A stretch of 64,000 nt of DNA from DASTOB01 sp035720425 (GTDB lineage: Bacteria > Chloroflexota > Limnocylindria > Limnocylindrales > CSP1-4), in NCBI GenBank assembly GCA_035720425.1, contig DASTOB010000061.1, forward strand, positions 32,306-96,305, in the 5' to 3' direction. The translations under genes were made by a program, and so were the position numbers. The notes under the pieces were generated by a model. It made no database searches. It saw only the letters and a list, made by a program, of their open reading frames with translations, and was not told the DNA's origin. How positions within the stretch are numbered: the first letter of the stretch is position 1; each line of letters begins with the position of its first letter. Positions 26,645 through 35,145 of this stretch are shown piece after piece.

Positions 26645-28268
26645 CGACTCCGTCTCCGTGTGCCGCGCCCGCGGCGCGAGGGGATGATCCGGGCGCAGCA
26701 TGCGCCGTTCGCTCGCCCATCGCGAGCGCCGCCGGCGCGGCGGCCGCCGTGAGGCCGGCGGCGACGAGGAAGATCCCGACCATGATCCGGGCCGCCTCGC
26801 CGGCCGCCCAGTCCTCGAGCGCCTGGACCACGAGCCCGTCGCGGAGCGGACGGTCGCGCAGCTCGGCGGGAATGAACGCCGTGTATGCGTCCGGCGTGGC
26901 GTAGACCTCGTCGTACAGGCGATCGATCGTCGTGGACCCATACGCGGTGAGCACGGCGAGGCCGACGGCCATCCCGACCATCCGGGCGACGGTCACGGTC
27001 GCCGAGGCGGCCCCGAAGGCGGCCCGGCCGACGGCTTCCACGGCCGCCGTCGAGCGCGGCGTGACGGTCAGCCCGAAGCCGAATCCGAAGATCCCAAGGC
27101 CGATCGCGACCTGGTCGAGCGGGGTCGACGGCGTCCAGCCGGCCATGGCGGCGAGCGCCGCTGTACTCGCACCGAGGCCGGCGATCGTGATGAGCCGAAG
27201 TGAGACGACCCGGAGGGCGAAGCCGGACACGAGCGCGCCGAGCGCCGTCGCGCCGGCGAGCGCGCCGAGGGCAACCTGCTGCTGGGCCGGCCCGCCGTAC
27301 AGGACGCGGTCGACGAACACTGCGCCGCCGACGATCGCGGTAGCCAGCCCGTAGCCGGTCAGGAGGCTCACGATCGCGGCCGAGCTGAAGGCCCGGATCC
27401 GGAAGAGGCGCGGGTCGAGGAACGGGTCGCTCCGTCGCAGGCCGGCGGCGACCGCGACGAGCGTCGCTACCGCGGCGATCGCCGCGAGCCACGGGGTCAC
27501 GGCCGCCGGGTCGACGTCCCCGGGGTCACCGCCGCCCTCGGCACCGATGAGCGTGAGTGCGATCAGCCCGGCTGCAAGCGCGATGCTGAAGACCACCGCG
27601 CCGAGCACGTCGACGCGGCCGTTGCGGCGCGGCGTGTCCCATCCGTGAGAGGCGGCCCAGGCGATCGCGAGCGCGGCGATCCCGACGGGGACGTTGAGAT
27701 AGAAGACCCAGCGCCAGGCAGGCGCAAGCGATTCGAGCAGGAGCGGGTCGTCGAGGCTCGCGCGGGCGAGGGCCCCTTCGACGTGGATCGCCGACAGGAT
27801 CGCCGCGCCGAGGAACGGGCCGGCGGCCATGCCGAGGAACGTGAGGGCGCCGACGACGCCGAGGGCCCGTGGCCGGGCGTGACCGTCGAAGAGGTGGGAC
27901 GCCGCCGCGGTGGCGACCGGCACGAGGGCCCCGCCGCCCGCGGCCTGGACGAGGCGCGCGGCGATGAGCTCCTCGAGTGACTGGGCTCGTCCCGCGAGGG
28001 CGGACCCGACGGTGAACACCGCGAGCGCGGCGAGGAACAGGCGGCGGGAGCCCCAGACGTCCGTGAGCCGACCCGCGAGCGGCATCGCGACGACGTACAC
28101 GAGCAGGTACCCGTTGACGATCCACGACGCGGTCCGGAGGTGGGTCCAGTCGGCGAGGTCCGTCACGATCGACGGCAGGGCGACGGCCGTGATCATGAGC
28201 TCGAGCCCGGCGAGGAACACGCCGGCACCGAACACGCCGAGCAGCGCGATCGCGGTCAGGCGGCCCAT
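26607..28268 (-). CDS. DHA2-family (14-helix) MFS drug exporter
   Basis: 553 residues with about 14 hydrophobic segments. Motifs: LELMITAVALPSIVTDL in helix 1, the loop GRLTDVWGSRRLFL between helices 2 and 3, LVQAAGGGALVPVATA, and the motif-C-like GPFLGAAILSAIH; WRWVFYLNVPVGIAALAIA is typical of EmrB/QacA exporters. The C-terminal 40 residues are polar. Start ATG 28268 sits six bases after a TACCAT -10 element. Divergent from the ArsR-type regulator, with inverted repeats between them that may control both. The exported compound cannot be inferred. Confidence 0.9.
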   Translation of the reverse strand: MGRLTAIALLGVFGAGVFLAGLELMITAVALPSIVTDLADWTHLRTASWIVNGYLLVYVVAMPLAGRLTDVWGSRRLFLAALAVFTVGSALAGRAQSLEELIAARLVQAAGGGALVPVATAAASHLFDGHARPRALGVVGALTFLGMAAGPFLGAAILSAIHVEGALARASLDDPLLLESLAPAWRWVFYLNVPVGIAALAIAWAASHGWDTPRRNGRVDVLGAVVFSIALAAGLIALTLIGAEGGGDPGDVDPAAVTPWLAAIAAVATLVAVAAGLRRSDPFLDPRLFRIRAFSSAAIVSLLTGYGLATAIVGGAVFVDRVLYGGPAQQQVALGALAGATALGALVSGFALRVVSLRLITIAGLGASTAALAAMAGWTPSTPLDQVAIGLGIFGFGFGLTVTPRSTAAVEAVGRAAFGAASATVTVARMVGMAVGLAVLTAYGSTTIDRLYDEVYATPDAYTAFIPAELRDRPLRDGLVVQALEDWAAGEAARIMVGIFLVAAGLTAAAAPAALAMGERTAHAAPGSSPRAAGAAHGDGVDGRDDTEPSLAL

Positions 28269-28274
28269 CGGTCG

Positions 28275-28280
28275 ATGGTA
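28275..28280 (-). promoter_or_regulatory. -10 element (TACCAT) for the MFS-corA unit
   Basis: Minus-strand TACCAT ends six bases before ATG 28268, giving a leaderless transcript. Confidence 0.5.
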
Positions 28281-28427
28281 CGCGCGAAGTCGGTGAGCCC
28301 ACACGGGCGCGGCCGACGCACCACCGGCGCCGCCGGCGCACCATCGTGCTGTCGCCGTGGCATGCGGCCGCGCAGGCTTCGGCCGACCCGTCACCGTGAG
28401 ACCCTGTCCGCGGTCGCATCGGCTCCA

Positions 28428-28446
28428 TTGATGCCGCACGCATCAA
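28428..28446. promoter_or_regulatory. Inverted repeat TTGATG-N7-CATCAA
   Basis: Half-sites resemble those at the proximal operator (28660-28675) but are arranged the other way round and spaced differently. Possible auxiliary site for the same regulator, or a small hairpin. Confidence 0.3.
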
Positions 28447-28631
28447 CGGGCGCGTCACGGGGCCGGCTGGCCGCCCGGGGTCGCCGGCTTGTCGAGCGCC
28501 ACGCAGCCGGTTATCGATGGACGCGGTGGGATCACGACAAGGCCGGCCGCGCGAGGGACAATCGCCTCGCCTTGCCCACACGGCATTGATGGAGGCGGTA
28601 CGCGGGCGCGCAACGGGTGGCGACGGTCCCG

Positions 28632-28661
28632 TTGACAGGGGACGAGCAACCGGGCTAGCAT
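28632..28661 (+). promoter_or_regulatory. Promoter for the regulator / inositol-lipid operon
   Basis: TTGACA at 28632-28637 (perfect -35) and TAGCAT at 28656-28661 with an 18-base spacer. The operator at 28660-28675 overlaps the -10 end and the expected transcription start. Confidence 0.65.
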
Positions 28662-28675
28662 CAACGAAGATTGAT
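28660..28675. promoter_or_regulatory. Probable ArsR-type operator ATCAA-N6-TTGAT
   Basis: Perfect five-base inverted repeat with a six-base centre. The ATCAA-N6-TTGAT-like pattern is the form described for several ArsR operators. It lies across the start site of the promoter in front of the ArsR-type gene, so autorepression is likely. A further TTGAT begins at 28687. Confidence 0.55.
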
Positions 28676-28686
28676 ATAAACGGTCG

Positions 28687-29079
28687 TTGATCCGACCGCC
28701 ACGCACCGGAGCCCCTCCCCTGAGCCCCTCGCCCGCCCGCATTCGCTCGACCCTCGCCACCGTGCTCGACCAGCCGGACGAGCTGCGCGCCCTCCGCCTC
28801 GTCCACAAGACGCTGGCCGACGTCAATCGGCTGCGGATCGTGCGCCGTCTCGCCGAGTCGGACGCGACGGTGACCGAGCTCATCGAGCATGTCGGCCTGT
28901 CGCAGCCGCTCGTGTCGTGGCACCTCGCGCGGCTCCGCGCCGCGGGCCTCGTCGAGACGCGCCGGAACGGTCGCGAGACGGTGTGCGCCCTTCGGGCGGA
29001 GGCGTGGGAAGCCTTCGTCGAGCGGGAGCGCATCGTGCTCGGGCTCGGCGGGGCGGCCGCGCGGCGGGCCGCCTCGTGA
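28687..29079 (+). CDS. ArsR-family winged-helix regulator
   Basis: Up to 130 residues. The DNA-binding core is LADVNRLRIVRRLAESDATVTELIEHVGLSQPLVSWHLARLRAAGLVETRRNGRETVCAL, with the recognition helix in SQPLVSWHLARL and the beta-wing after it. The metal-binding CVC motif of classic ArsR/SmtB is absent, so it probably senses something else. The start is uncertain: TTG 28687 is the longest; GTG 28762 would still keep the whole domain. Its stop overlaps the GTG of the phosphatidyltransferase gene, so it is part of the same operon and may regulate it and the divergent exporter. Confidence 0.82.
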   Translation: MIRPPRTGAPPLSPSPARIRSTLATVLDQPDELRALRLVHKTLADVNRLRIVRRLAESDATVTELIEHVGLSQPLVSWHLARLRAAGLVETRRNGRETVCALRAEAWEAFVERERIVLGLGGAAARRAAS

Positions 29080-29759
29080 CCGGCTCGTTCGTCTCCCCAG
29101 AGACCCGGCAGCGGATCCGCGGCTGGGCCGTCCCCGTCGCCGTCGCGATGGGTCGCCTCGGCCTGACCCCGAACGCGCTGACCGTCATCGGCTTCGCCGG
29201 CACGACGGTCGCGGCGATCGCGGCGGCCACCCAGCAGTGGCTGCTGGCCGGGATCCTCGTCCTCGCCTTCGGGATCTTCGACCTGTTCGATGGTGCTCTC
29301 GCGCGGGCGACCGGGCGGGCGACGAAGTTCGGTGCGTTCCTCGACTCGACCCTCGACCGAACCGGCGAGAGCCTCGTCGTCGCCGGTGTGGCGGTCGGGT
29401 GTGCGGGCGCGGATTTCATCGCCGGCGTCGCGCTTGCCGGGATCGCTGCGACGTTTGCATCGGGCGTCACGTACACGAGAGCCAAGGCCGAGGCGCTCGG
29501 GCTCCATGGTGAAGTCGGGTTCGCCCCTCGACCCGAACGGCTGGCCATCCTCGCCGCCGGACTCGTCCTGGCCGACGTATTGGGTGGCGTCGGCCGCGGG
29601 GAACCCGCCTCCGAGCTCTTCATCCAGGTCGACCCGGTTTGGCTCACGGGCACGTATGCGCTGATGGTGTCGCTCGGCCTCATCGCGATCCTGTCGGCCG
29701 TGACCGTCCTCCAGCGCATCGTCCACGTCAAACGACAACTCGAATCCACCGACCAGTAG
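29076..29759 (+). CDS. CDP-alcohol phosphatidyltransferase, probably phosphatidylinositol-phosphate synthase
   Basis: 227 residues with about six membrane helices. The catalytic pattern D-xx-DG-xx-AR-x8-G-xxx-D-xxx-D is complete, starting at Asp69 (DLFDGALARATGRATKFGAFLDSTLD). Enzymes of this family transfer a phosphatidyl group from CDP-diacylglycerol to an alcohol. The next gene makes inositol-3-phosphate, which is the acceptor used by the actinobacterial enzyme PgsA1, so phosphatidylinositol-phosphate synthase is the best reading. GTGA overlap with the ArsR-type gene. Confidence 0.82.
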   Translation: MTGSFVSPETRQRIRGWAVPVAVAMGRLGLTPNALTVIGFAGTTVAAIAAATQQWLLAGILVLAFGIFDLFDGALARATGRATKFGAFLDSTLDRTGESLVVAGVAVGCAGADFIAGVALAGIAATFASGVTYTRAKAEALGLHGEVGFAPRPERLAILAAGLVLADVLGGVGRGEPASELFIQVDPVWLTGTYALMVSLGLIAILSAVTVLQRIVHVKRQLESTDQ

Positions 29760-29780
29760 TCGAACAGCAGGGAGCAGCGA

Positions 29781-31046
29781 ATGGCCACCAACGGCAAGAA
29801 CGGCAAGGGTGCGAAGAACGGCGCGACGCCGGACAACACGTGGGCGGGCGCCGCCCGCCGCAAGGACGGCAAGATCCGCGTCGCCATCGTCGGCGTCGGC
29901 AACTGCGCCAGCAGCCTCGTCCAGGGCCGCTACTACTACGAGGACGCCAGGGAAGGCGACTTCGTCCCGGGCCTCATGCACGTCAACCTCGGCGGTTACC
30001 ACGTCCGCGACATCGAGTTCGTGGCCGCGTTCGACATCGACAAGAACAAGGTCGGCAAGGACCTCTCGGATGCCATCTACACGAAGCCGAACAACACGTA
30101 CGTGTTCCAGCAGGTCCCGCACACCGGCGTGACGGTCGAGCGCGGGATGACCCACGACGGCCTCGGCAAGTACCTGAGCCAGGTCATCGAGAAGGCCCCC
30201 GGCGCGACGGCCGACATCGTCGGCATCCTCAAGGAGCGCGAGGTCGACGTCATGGTCAGCTACCTCCCGGTCGGGAGCGAGCAGGCCACGAAGTGGTACG
30301 TCGAGCAGGCCCTCCAGGCGGGCGTCGGGTTCATCAACGCGATCCCGGTGTTCATCGGCCGCGAGCCGTACTGGCAGCGCCGCTTCGCCGAGGCCGGCCT
30401 GCCGGTGATCGGCGACGACATCAAGAGCCAGGTCGGCGCGACGATCAGCCACCGCGTCCTGACCCGCCTGTTCATGGACCGCGGTGTGCGCCTCGATCGG
30501 ACCTACCAGCTCAACTTCGGGGGCAACACGGACTTCCTCAACATGCTCGAGCGCGAGCGGCTCGAGTCGAAGAAGATCAGCAAGACCAACGCCGTCACGT
30601 CGATGCTCGACTACGAGCTCGACCCCGACGACGTCCACGTCGGCCCGAGCGACCATGTGCCGTGGCTGCAGGACCGCAAGTGGTGCTACATCCGGATGGA
30701 GGGCACGACCTACGGCGACGTCCCGCTCAACGCGGAGCTCAAGCTCGAGGTCTGGGACAGCCCGAACAGCGCCGGCGTCATCACCGACGCGATCCGCTGC
30801 CTCAAGCTGGGCCTCGACCGAGGTCTCGCGGGCACGCTCGTCGCCCCGTCGAGCTACTTCATGAAGAGCCCGCCGATCCAGATCCACGACGACATCGCGT
30901 TCAACCGCGTCGAGGCGTTCATCCGGGGCGAGGACACGGAAACGCTCGTCGGCACGGAGGCACCGCAGAAGCGGACCCTCCGCAAGCTGGCCGCGGCGCC
31001 GAAGCCGAAGACCGCCACCGCCGAGCGGGCACCCTCCACGCGGTGA
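29781..31046 (+). CDS. ino1: Inositol-3-phosphate synthase
   Basis: Converts glucose-6-phosphate to inositol-3-phosphate using NAD as internal redox carrier. 421 residues. NAD-binding [16 protein letters not shown] near residues 34-49, [61 protein letters not shown] and [13 protein letters not shown] are the family signatures, in the short bacterial/archaeal form. GGAG lies six bases before ATG 29781. The first 30 residues are a polar extension rich in Gly, Lys and Asn. Product feeds the preceding phosphatidyltransferase. Confidence 0.94.
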   Translation: MATNGKNGKGAKNGATPDNTWAGAARRKDGKIRVAIVGVGNCASSLVQGRYYYEDAREGDFVPGLMHVNLGGYHVRDIEFVAAFDIDKNKVGKDLSDAIYTKPNNTYVFQQVPHTGVTVERGMTHDGLGKYLSQVIEKAPGATADIVGILKEREVDVMVSYLPVGSEQATKWYVEQALQAGVGFINAIPVFIGREPYWQRRFAEAGLPVIGDDIKSQVGATISHRVLTRLFMDRGVRLDRTYQLNFGGNTDFLNMLERERLESKKISKTNAVTSMLDYELDPDDVHVGPSDHVPWLQDRKWCYIRMEGTTYGDVPLNAELKLEVWDSPNSAGVITDAIRCLKLGLDRGLAGTLVAPSSYFMKSPPIQIHDDIAFNRVEAFIRGEDTETLVGTEAPQKRTLRKLAAAPKPKTATAERAPSTR

Positions 31047-32149
31047 AGCGACGCGCCCTCCGAGGTCCGAGGCCAGGCTCCGCGAGGCCAGGCTCCGCGA
31101 AGCCATCGGCCCGGGGACTCGAGGCGCCGCATCGGCCGCGCCGATCCGGGTCGCGGCTGGTCGAGCGCTCGGCCGTCGTCGCCTATCGGACCGCGGCCGC
31201 GGTCATCGGTCGGCTGCCCGCCGCCCCGGCCCGCTTCGTCATCGGCCTTGGCGCCCAGCTGTCGTACCTCGCGTGGCCTGCCAAGCGGCGGGGGTCGAAC
31301 GCGAATTTCGGCCACGTTCTGGGTCTCCCCCCGGACCATCCCCGCGTTCGCCGCCTCGCGCTGGCGGCCTACCGGGAGTACGCGCGCTACCTCGTCGAGC
31401 TCATGCAGCTGCCCCGCCTTCCGGCGTCGGAGGCGGGTCGGCTCCTGCCGACCGTGGACGTCGATGCCGTCGAGCCGATCTGGCGCGAGTCGCGCGGCGG
31501 GCTCATCTTCGCCGTCGGCCATGTCGGCAACAACGAGGCGGTCGCGGCCGGGATCGCGTCGCGCGGCTGGCCGATCAGCGTCGTCGCCGACGACACCGCC
31601 TTTCCGGAGCTGTACGAGGACTTCCGCCGGATGCGTGCGACGTGGGGAATCCGGCTCATCCCGTGGCGCAACCTGCGCGAGATCTACGGCGTGCTGCGGC
31701 GGCGCGAGATGCTCGGCCTGCTCGTCGACTGGGGCTTTCGCGACGACGGCGTCCCGGTCCGCCTGCTCGGCAGCTGGACGACGCTGCCGTCGGGACCGGC
31801 CACGCTCGCGGCGAAGACCGGGTCGCGCATCCTCCCGATCGTCATCCGCCGCACCGGCGAGTGGCGCTTCCACGCCGAGTACACCGGCGTCATCGAGGCG
31901 ACTTCGACGTCGCCGGCGGAGATCCGGCGCGTGACCCAGGCGATCGCCGACTCGCTCGGCGCGGCGATCGCGGCCGCGCCGCACCAGTGGTACAGCTTCA
32001 AGTCGATCTGGCCGGCGACCGCAGAGGAACAGGCTGCGCTCGAGCGGAGGGCGGCCGAGATGGACGGGGCGGCCGACGTGCCCGGGGCGGCCGATGCGAA
32101 CGGGGCGGCCGACGTGCCCGACCCCGCCGCCGAGGCGCGCTCGCCGTGA
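31043..32149 (+). CDS. LpxL/HtrB-type acyltransferase (PatA-like)
   Basis: 368 residues from GTG 31043 (GTGA overlap with ino1). Members of this fold transfer fatty acyl chains to lipid-bound sugars; the mycobacterial relative PatA acylates phosphatidylinositol mannoside. The HX4E catalytic motif is in [13 protein letters not shown], and [18 protein letters not shown] matches the acyl-donor region. The N-terminus is basic and Ala/Gly-rich, and the C-terminus has a [12 protein letters not shown] repeat. Given its neighbours, acylation of an inositol lipid is likely; acceptor unproven. Confidence 0.83.
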   Translation: MKRRALRGPRPGSARPGSAKPSARGLEAPHRPRRSGSRLVERSAVVAYRTAAAVIGRLPAAPARFVIGLGAQLSYLAWPAKRRGSNANFGHVLGLPPDHPRVRRLALAAYREYARYLVELMQLPRLPASEAGRLLPTVDVDAVEPIWRESRGGLIFAVGHVGNNEAVAAGIASRGWPISVVADDTAFPELYEDFRRMRATWGIRLIPWRNLREIYGVLRRREMLGLLVDWGFRDDGVPVRLLGSWTTLPSGPATLAAKTGSRILPIVIRRTGEWRFHAEYTGVIEATSTSPAEIRRVTQAIADSLGAAIAAAPHQWYSFKSIWPATAEEQAALERRAAEMDGAADVPGAADANGAADVPDPAAEARSP

Positions 32150-33174
32150 CCACGGCCGATCCTGCCGCGCCGGTGGCCGGCCGCGCGGCCGGCACGACTC
32201 GGCAGCGCGTTCGCGCGTCGGTCGTGGCCGCCGCGTCGTGGCTCGCCTGTCGACTGCCGGAGGGACCGCTCATCCGCCTGGCCGAGGTCGCCGGCGAGCT
32301 CCGCTACCGCCTGTCGCCCGCGACCGCCGCGCAGGCGCGGCGCAACCTCGCGCGGGTGACCGCCTACCTCGACGCGACGGGCACCGGGTCCGATCGGGCC
32401 CGCGCCGCGGCGGCGGACCCGCGCGCCCTCGAGCGCCTCGTCCGGGCCGCCTTCCGCCACGCCGCGCGCTACTACCTCGAGGTCGCCCGCACGCCGGCGG
32501 TGACCGATCGGATGCTCCGCGAGCGGCTGCTCATCGAGAATCCCGAGGTCGTCGACGCGGCGTTCGACGGCGGGCGGGCGCCGATCTTCGTCGGGCTCCA
32601 CTTCGGCGCGGTCGAGCTGCCGGCGCTCTACCTCGCCTCACGCTCCGGCCGGCCCGCCACCGCGCCGATGGAAACGATCGACGACCCGCCGCTCCAGGAC
32701 TGGTTCGTGCGAACGCGCGGCAGCGTCGGGATCCGGATCGTCGGCCTGCGCGAGGCGCGCCGTGAGCTCCTCGCCGCCCTGCGTCGCGGCGAGCCGGTCG
32801 GGCTCGTCGGCGACCGGGACCTGACCGGTGGCGGCGTCGAGTTGCCATTCTTCGGTGCACGGGCGCCGCTCCCGGCCGGGCCGGCGCTCCTTGCCATCGA
32901 GGCGGATGCGCCGCTCTTCGTCGCGTCGGTCCGGCGGGCCGGGCCGGGGCGGTACCGCGGCCGACTCCAGCACGTCGAGACCGGCGACGGCACGACCCGC
33001 CGCGAGCGGCTCACCTCGACGATGACCGGCCTCGCCCGGGCGTTCGAATCGGCCGTCGCCGATGCGCCGGAGCAGTGGTGGGCGGTCTTCTTCCCGATCT
33101 GGCCGGACCTCGAGGCGGTCGCCGCCGCTGCCGACACGAGCACCGAGCGACGCGGGACCGGGGGCGGCCGATGA
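32146..33174 (+). CDS. Second LpxL/HtrB-type acyltransferase
   Basis: 342 residues from GTG 32146 (overlap with the previous gene). HX4E motif in FVGLHFGAVELPALYL, then LVGDRDLTGGGVELPFFG and LPAGPALLAIEADAPLFVASV, all typical. Only moderately similar to its neighbour, so the two probably act at different positions or on different lipids. Ends in WWAVFFPIWPD, the usual C-terminal pattern. Confidence 0.83.
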   Translation: MTTADPAAPVAGRAAGTTRQRVRASVVAAASWLACRLPEGPLIRLAEVAGELRYRLSPATAAQARRNLARVTAYLDATGTGSDRARAAAADPRALERLVRAAFRHAARYYLEVARTPAVTDRMLRERLLIENPEVVDAAFDGGRAPIFVGLHFGAVELPALYLASRSGRPATAPMETIDDPPLQDWFVRTRGSVGIRIVGLREARRELLAALRRGEPVGLVGDRDLTGGGVELPFFGARAPLPAGPALLAIEADAPLFVASVRRAGPGRYRGRLQHVETGDGTTRRERLTSTMTGLARAFESAVADAPEQWWAVFFPIWPDLEAVAAAADTSTERRGTGGGR

Positions 33175-33944
33175 CGGATCGACTCGGTCGGGCGGACCTG
33201 CACATCCACACGCTCGCCTCGGACGGCACGGCCGGCATCGGCGAGATCCTCGACCACCTCGAGGCGCGCACGACGCTCGACGTCATCGCGATCACCGATC
33301 ACGAGCGGATCGATGCCGCCGTCGCCGCGCGGTCGATCGCCCGGGATCGCGGCCTGCGCGCGGAGGTCGTCGTCGGTGAGGAGGTGACGACGCGCGGCGG
33401 CCACCTGCTCGCGCTGTTCATCGAGGAGCGCGTTCGGCCCCTTCGCTCGCTCCGCTCGACGATCGCCGCGATCCACGACCAGGGCGGGATCGCCATCCCC
33501 GCCCATCCGCTCGTGCCGTACCCGCTGTGCGCCCAGGGGTTCGTCCTGCGCGGCCTCCTCGACGACCCGGACGAGCGCGTCCATCCCGACGCGATCGAGA
33601 CGTTCAACCCGACGACGCTCGGGCGGCCGTGGCACGGCCGAGTGGTCCGCTTCGCGGAGGAATACGGGCTGGCCAAGGTCGGCAACAGCGACGCCCACGC
33701 GGTCGAGGCGATCGGGACCGGCTGGACAACGTTCCCCGGGCGGAGCGCGGACGACCTGCGTCGCGCGATCGCGGAGCGGCGCACCCACCACCATGGTGCG
33801 TTCCACGGAACCGGGTCGCAGATCACGACGTTCGGGCGGCAGCTCCGCAAGTACGGCCGCGACGCCCGCGACACCGTTCGCGGGCGTCTCCTGCGCGACG
33901 GTTCCGGCCGGGACCTGGGCTACCCGGAGGCGGGCGGGCGATGA
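33171..33944 (+). CDS. PHP-domain phosphoesterase
   Basis: 257 residues from ATG 33171 (ATGA overlap). The PHP metal-site motifs are all present: DLHIHTLASDGT (residues 9-20), ITDHERID, the EEVTTRGGHLLAL region, IPAHP and GNSDAHA. Family members hydrolyse phosphoesters with two or three metal ions. In this operon it could remove the phosphate from phosphatidylinositol-phosphate to give phosphatidylinositol, a step whose enzyme is often unidentified; that is inference from position. Confidence 0.85.
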   Translation: MTDRLGRADLHIHTLASDGTAGIGEILDHLEARTTLDVIAITDHERIDAAVAARSIARDRGLRAEVVVGEEVTTRGGHLLALFIEERVRPLRSLRSTIAAIHDQGGIAIPAHPLVPYPLCAQGFVLRGLLDDPDERVHPDAIETFNPTTLGRPWHGRVVRFAEEYGLAKVGNSDAHAVEAIGTGWTTFPGRSADDLRRAIAERRTHHHGAFHGTGSQITTFGRQLRKYGRDARDTVRGRLLRDGSGRDLGYPEAGGR

Positions 33945-33961
33945 AGAGCGGCGGCCGATGA
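33941..33961 (+). CDS. Six-codon minicistron between the PHP and PimA-like genes
   Basis: ATG 33941 overlaps the PHP stop (ATGA), encodes MKSGGR, and its own TGA (33959-33961) overlaps the ATG of the glycosyltransferase. It keeps the ATGA coupling across a 13-base gap between two genes. May be chance, since the surrounding bases include a near-repeat of the start context. Confidence 0.25.
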   Translation: MKSGGR

Positions 33962-35145
33962 AGATCGGGCTCGTCTCGCCGTACGTGTATCCGCTGCCCG
34001 GCGGCGTCACCCAACACGTCCGCTACCTCTACGAGAACCTGCGCCTGCGCGGTCACGACGTCCGGATCATCACCAGCTCGCACGGCCTGCAGCGCGCATC
34101 GGACGGCGACATCATCCGAATCGGCAAGGGGTTCTCGATGCCGGCCAACGGGTCGGTCGGCACGATCACGCTGTCGCCGCGCTTCGTGTCGCAGGTTCAG
34201 GACGTGCTCGATCGCGAGCAGTTCGACCTGCTCCACTTCCACGAGCCGTTCGTGCCGTTCCTGTCGCTCATCGTGCTGCGCCAGTCACGGAGCGTGAACG
34301 TCGCGACGTTCCACGCCTATGGTGGCTTTTCCACTGCCTACGAGTTCGGCAGCCGGGTGCTCGGCGGGTATGCGGCGCGGCTCCACGGGCGGATCGCGGT
34401 GAGCGCCGCGGCGCGCCACTTCATCGACCGGTTCTTTCCGGGTGACTACAAGGTGATCCCGAACGGGGTTGACGTCGAGCGGTTCGCCCGCGCGGTGCCC
34501 GTTGCGCGCTGGCAGGATGGCACGCGGAACCTCCTGTTCGTCGGCCGGCACGAACCGCGCAAGGGCCTCATCGAGCTGCTCAAGGCGTTCCGCATCCTGC
34601 GCAAGACCGGCTGCCAGTGCCGCCTCCTCGTGGTCGGCAGCGGGCCGCAGGAGCGGGAGGCGCGCCGCTACGTGCTGACGCGGCGGCTGGGCAACGTCGA
34701 GTTCCTGGGCCGCGTCACCGACGACGAGAAGGCGCAGCTGTTCCGGACGGCCGACGTGTACGTTTCGCCGGCGACCGGGGCGGAGTCGTTCGGGATCGTG
34801 CTCCTCGAGGCGATGGCGGCGGGCACGCCCATCGTGTGCAGCGACATCCACGGCTACAAGGGCGTCGTCCGACGCGGCCGCGAGGGGCTGCTCGTTCCGC
34901 CGCGCAAGCCGAAGGCCATCGCGGCCGCGATCGGCGAGCTGCTGGCCGATAACGAGCGACGCGCGGCGATGGGCGCCGCCGGGCAGCTCCGCGCCGAGGA
35001 GTTCAGCTGGCAGCGGGTCACGGCAAAGGTCGACGACTACTACGGCTTCGTCATCCGCCGCCTCGCCGCCCAGAACGCCTTGCCGCCGGGATTCCGGGCG
35101 GAGGTGCCGCCGGCGACGCGCGTCGCGGGGAGCGAGACCGCGTAG
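33958..35145 (+). CDS. GT4 glycosyltransferase, PimA-like (phosphatidylinositol mannosyltransferase)
   Basis: 395 residues. Matches PimA strongly in layout: MKIGLVSPYVYPLPGGVTQHVRYL, IRIGKGFSMPANGSVGTITLSP, FDLLHFHEPFVPFLSLIVL, VATFHAYGG, GRIAVSAAARHFI, VIPNGVDVERFA, LLFVGRHEPRKGL, and the donor site GAESFGIVLLEAMAAGTPIV. PimA puts the first mannose of phosphatidylinositol mannosides on inositol using GDP-mannose. With the PI-synthesis and acyltransferase genes before it, this makes a PIM-like pathway probable. C-terminal 20 residues are a Pro-rich tail. Last gene of the operon; followed by the 51-base repeat array. Confidence 0.87.
   Translation: MKIGLVSPYVYPLPGGVTQHVRYLYENLRLRGHDVRIITSSHGLQRASDGDIIRIGKGFSMPANGSVGTITLSPRFVSQVQDVLDREQFDLLHFHEPFVPFLSLIVLRQSRSVNVATFHAYGGFSTAYEFGSRVLGGYAARLHGRIAVSAAARHFIDRFFPGDYKVIPNGVDVERFARAVPVARWQDGTRNLLFVGRHEPRKGLIELLKAFRILRKTGCQCRLLVVGSGPQEREARRYVLTRRLGNVEFLGRVTDDEKAQLFRTADVYVSPATGAESFGIVLLEAMAAGTPIVCSDIHGYKGVVRRGREGLLVPPRKPKAIAAAIGELLADNERRAAMGAAGQLRAEEFSWQRVTAKVDDYYGFVIRRLAAQNALPPGFRAEVPPATRVAGSETA

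Larger units (their letters stand above)
28269..28686. other. Divergent control region between the exporter and the ArsR-type gene
   Basis: 418 bases without a convincing gene. It holds the two promoters and several TTGAT/ATCAA half-sites: 28428-28446 (inverted pair), 28586-28590 (single) and 28660-28675 (inverted pair). Nothing else recognisable. Confidence 0.6.
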
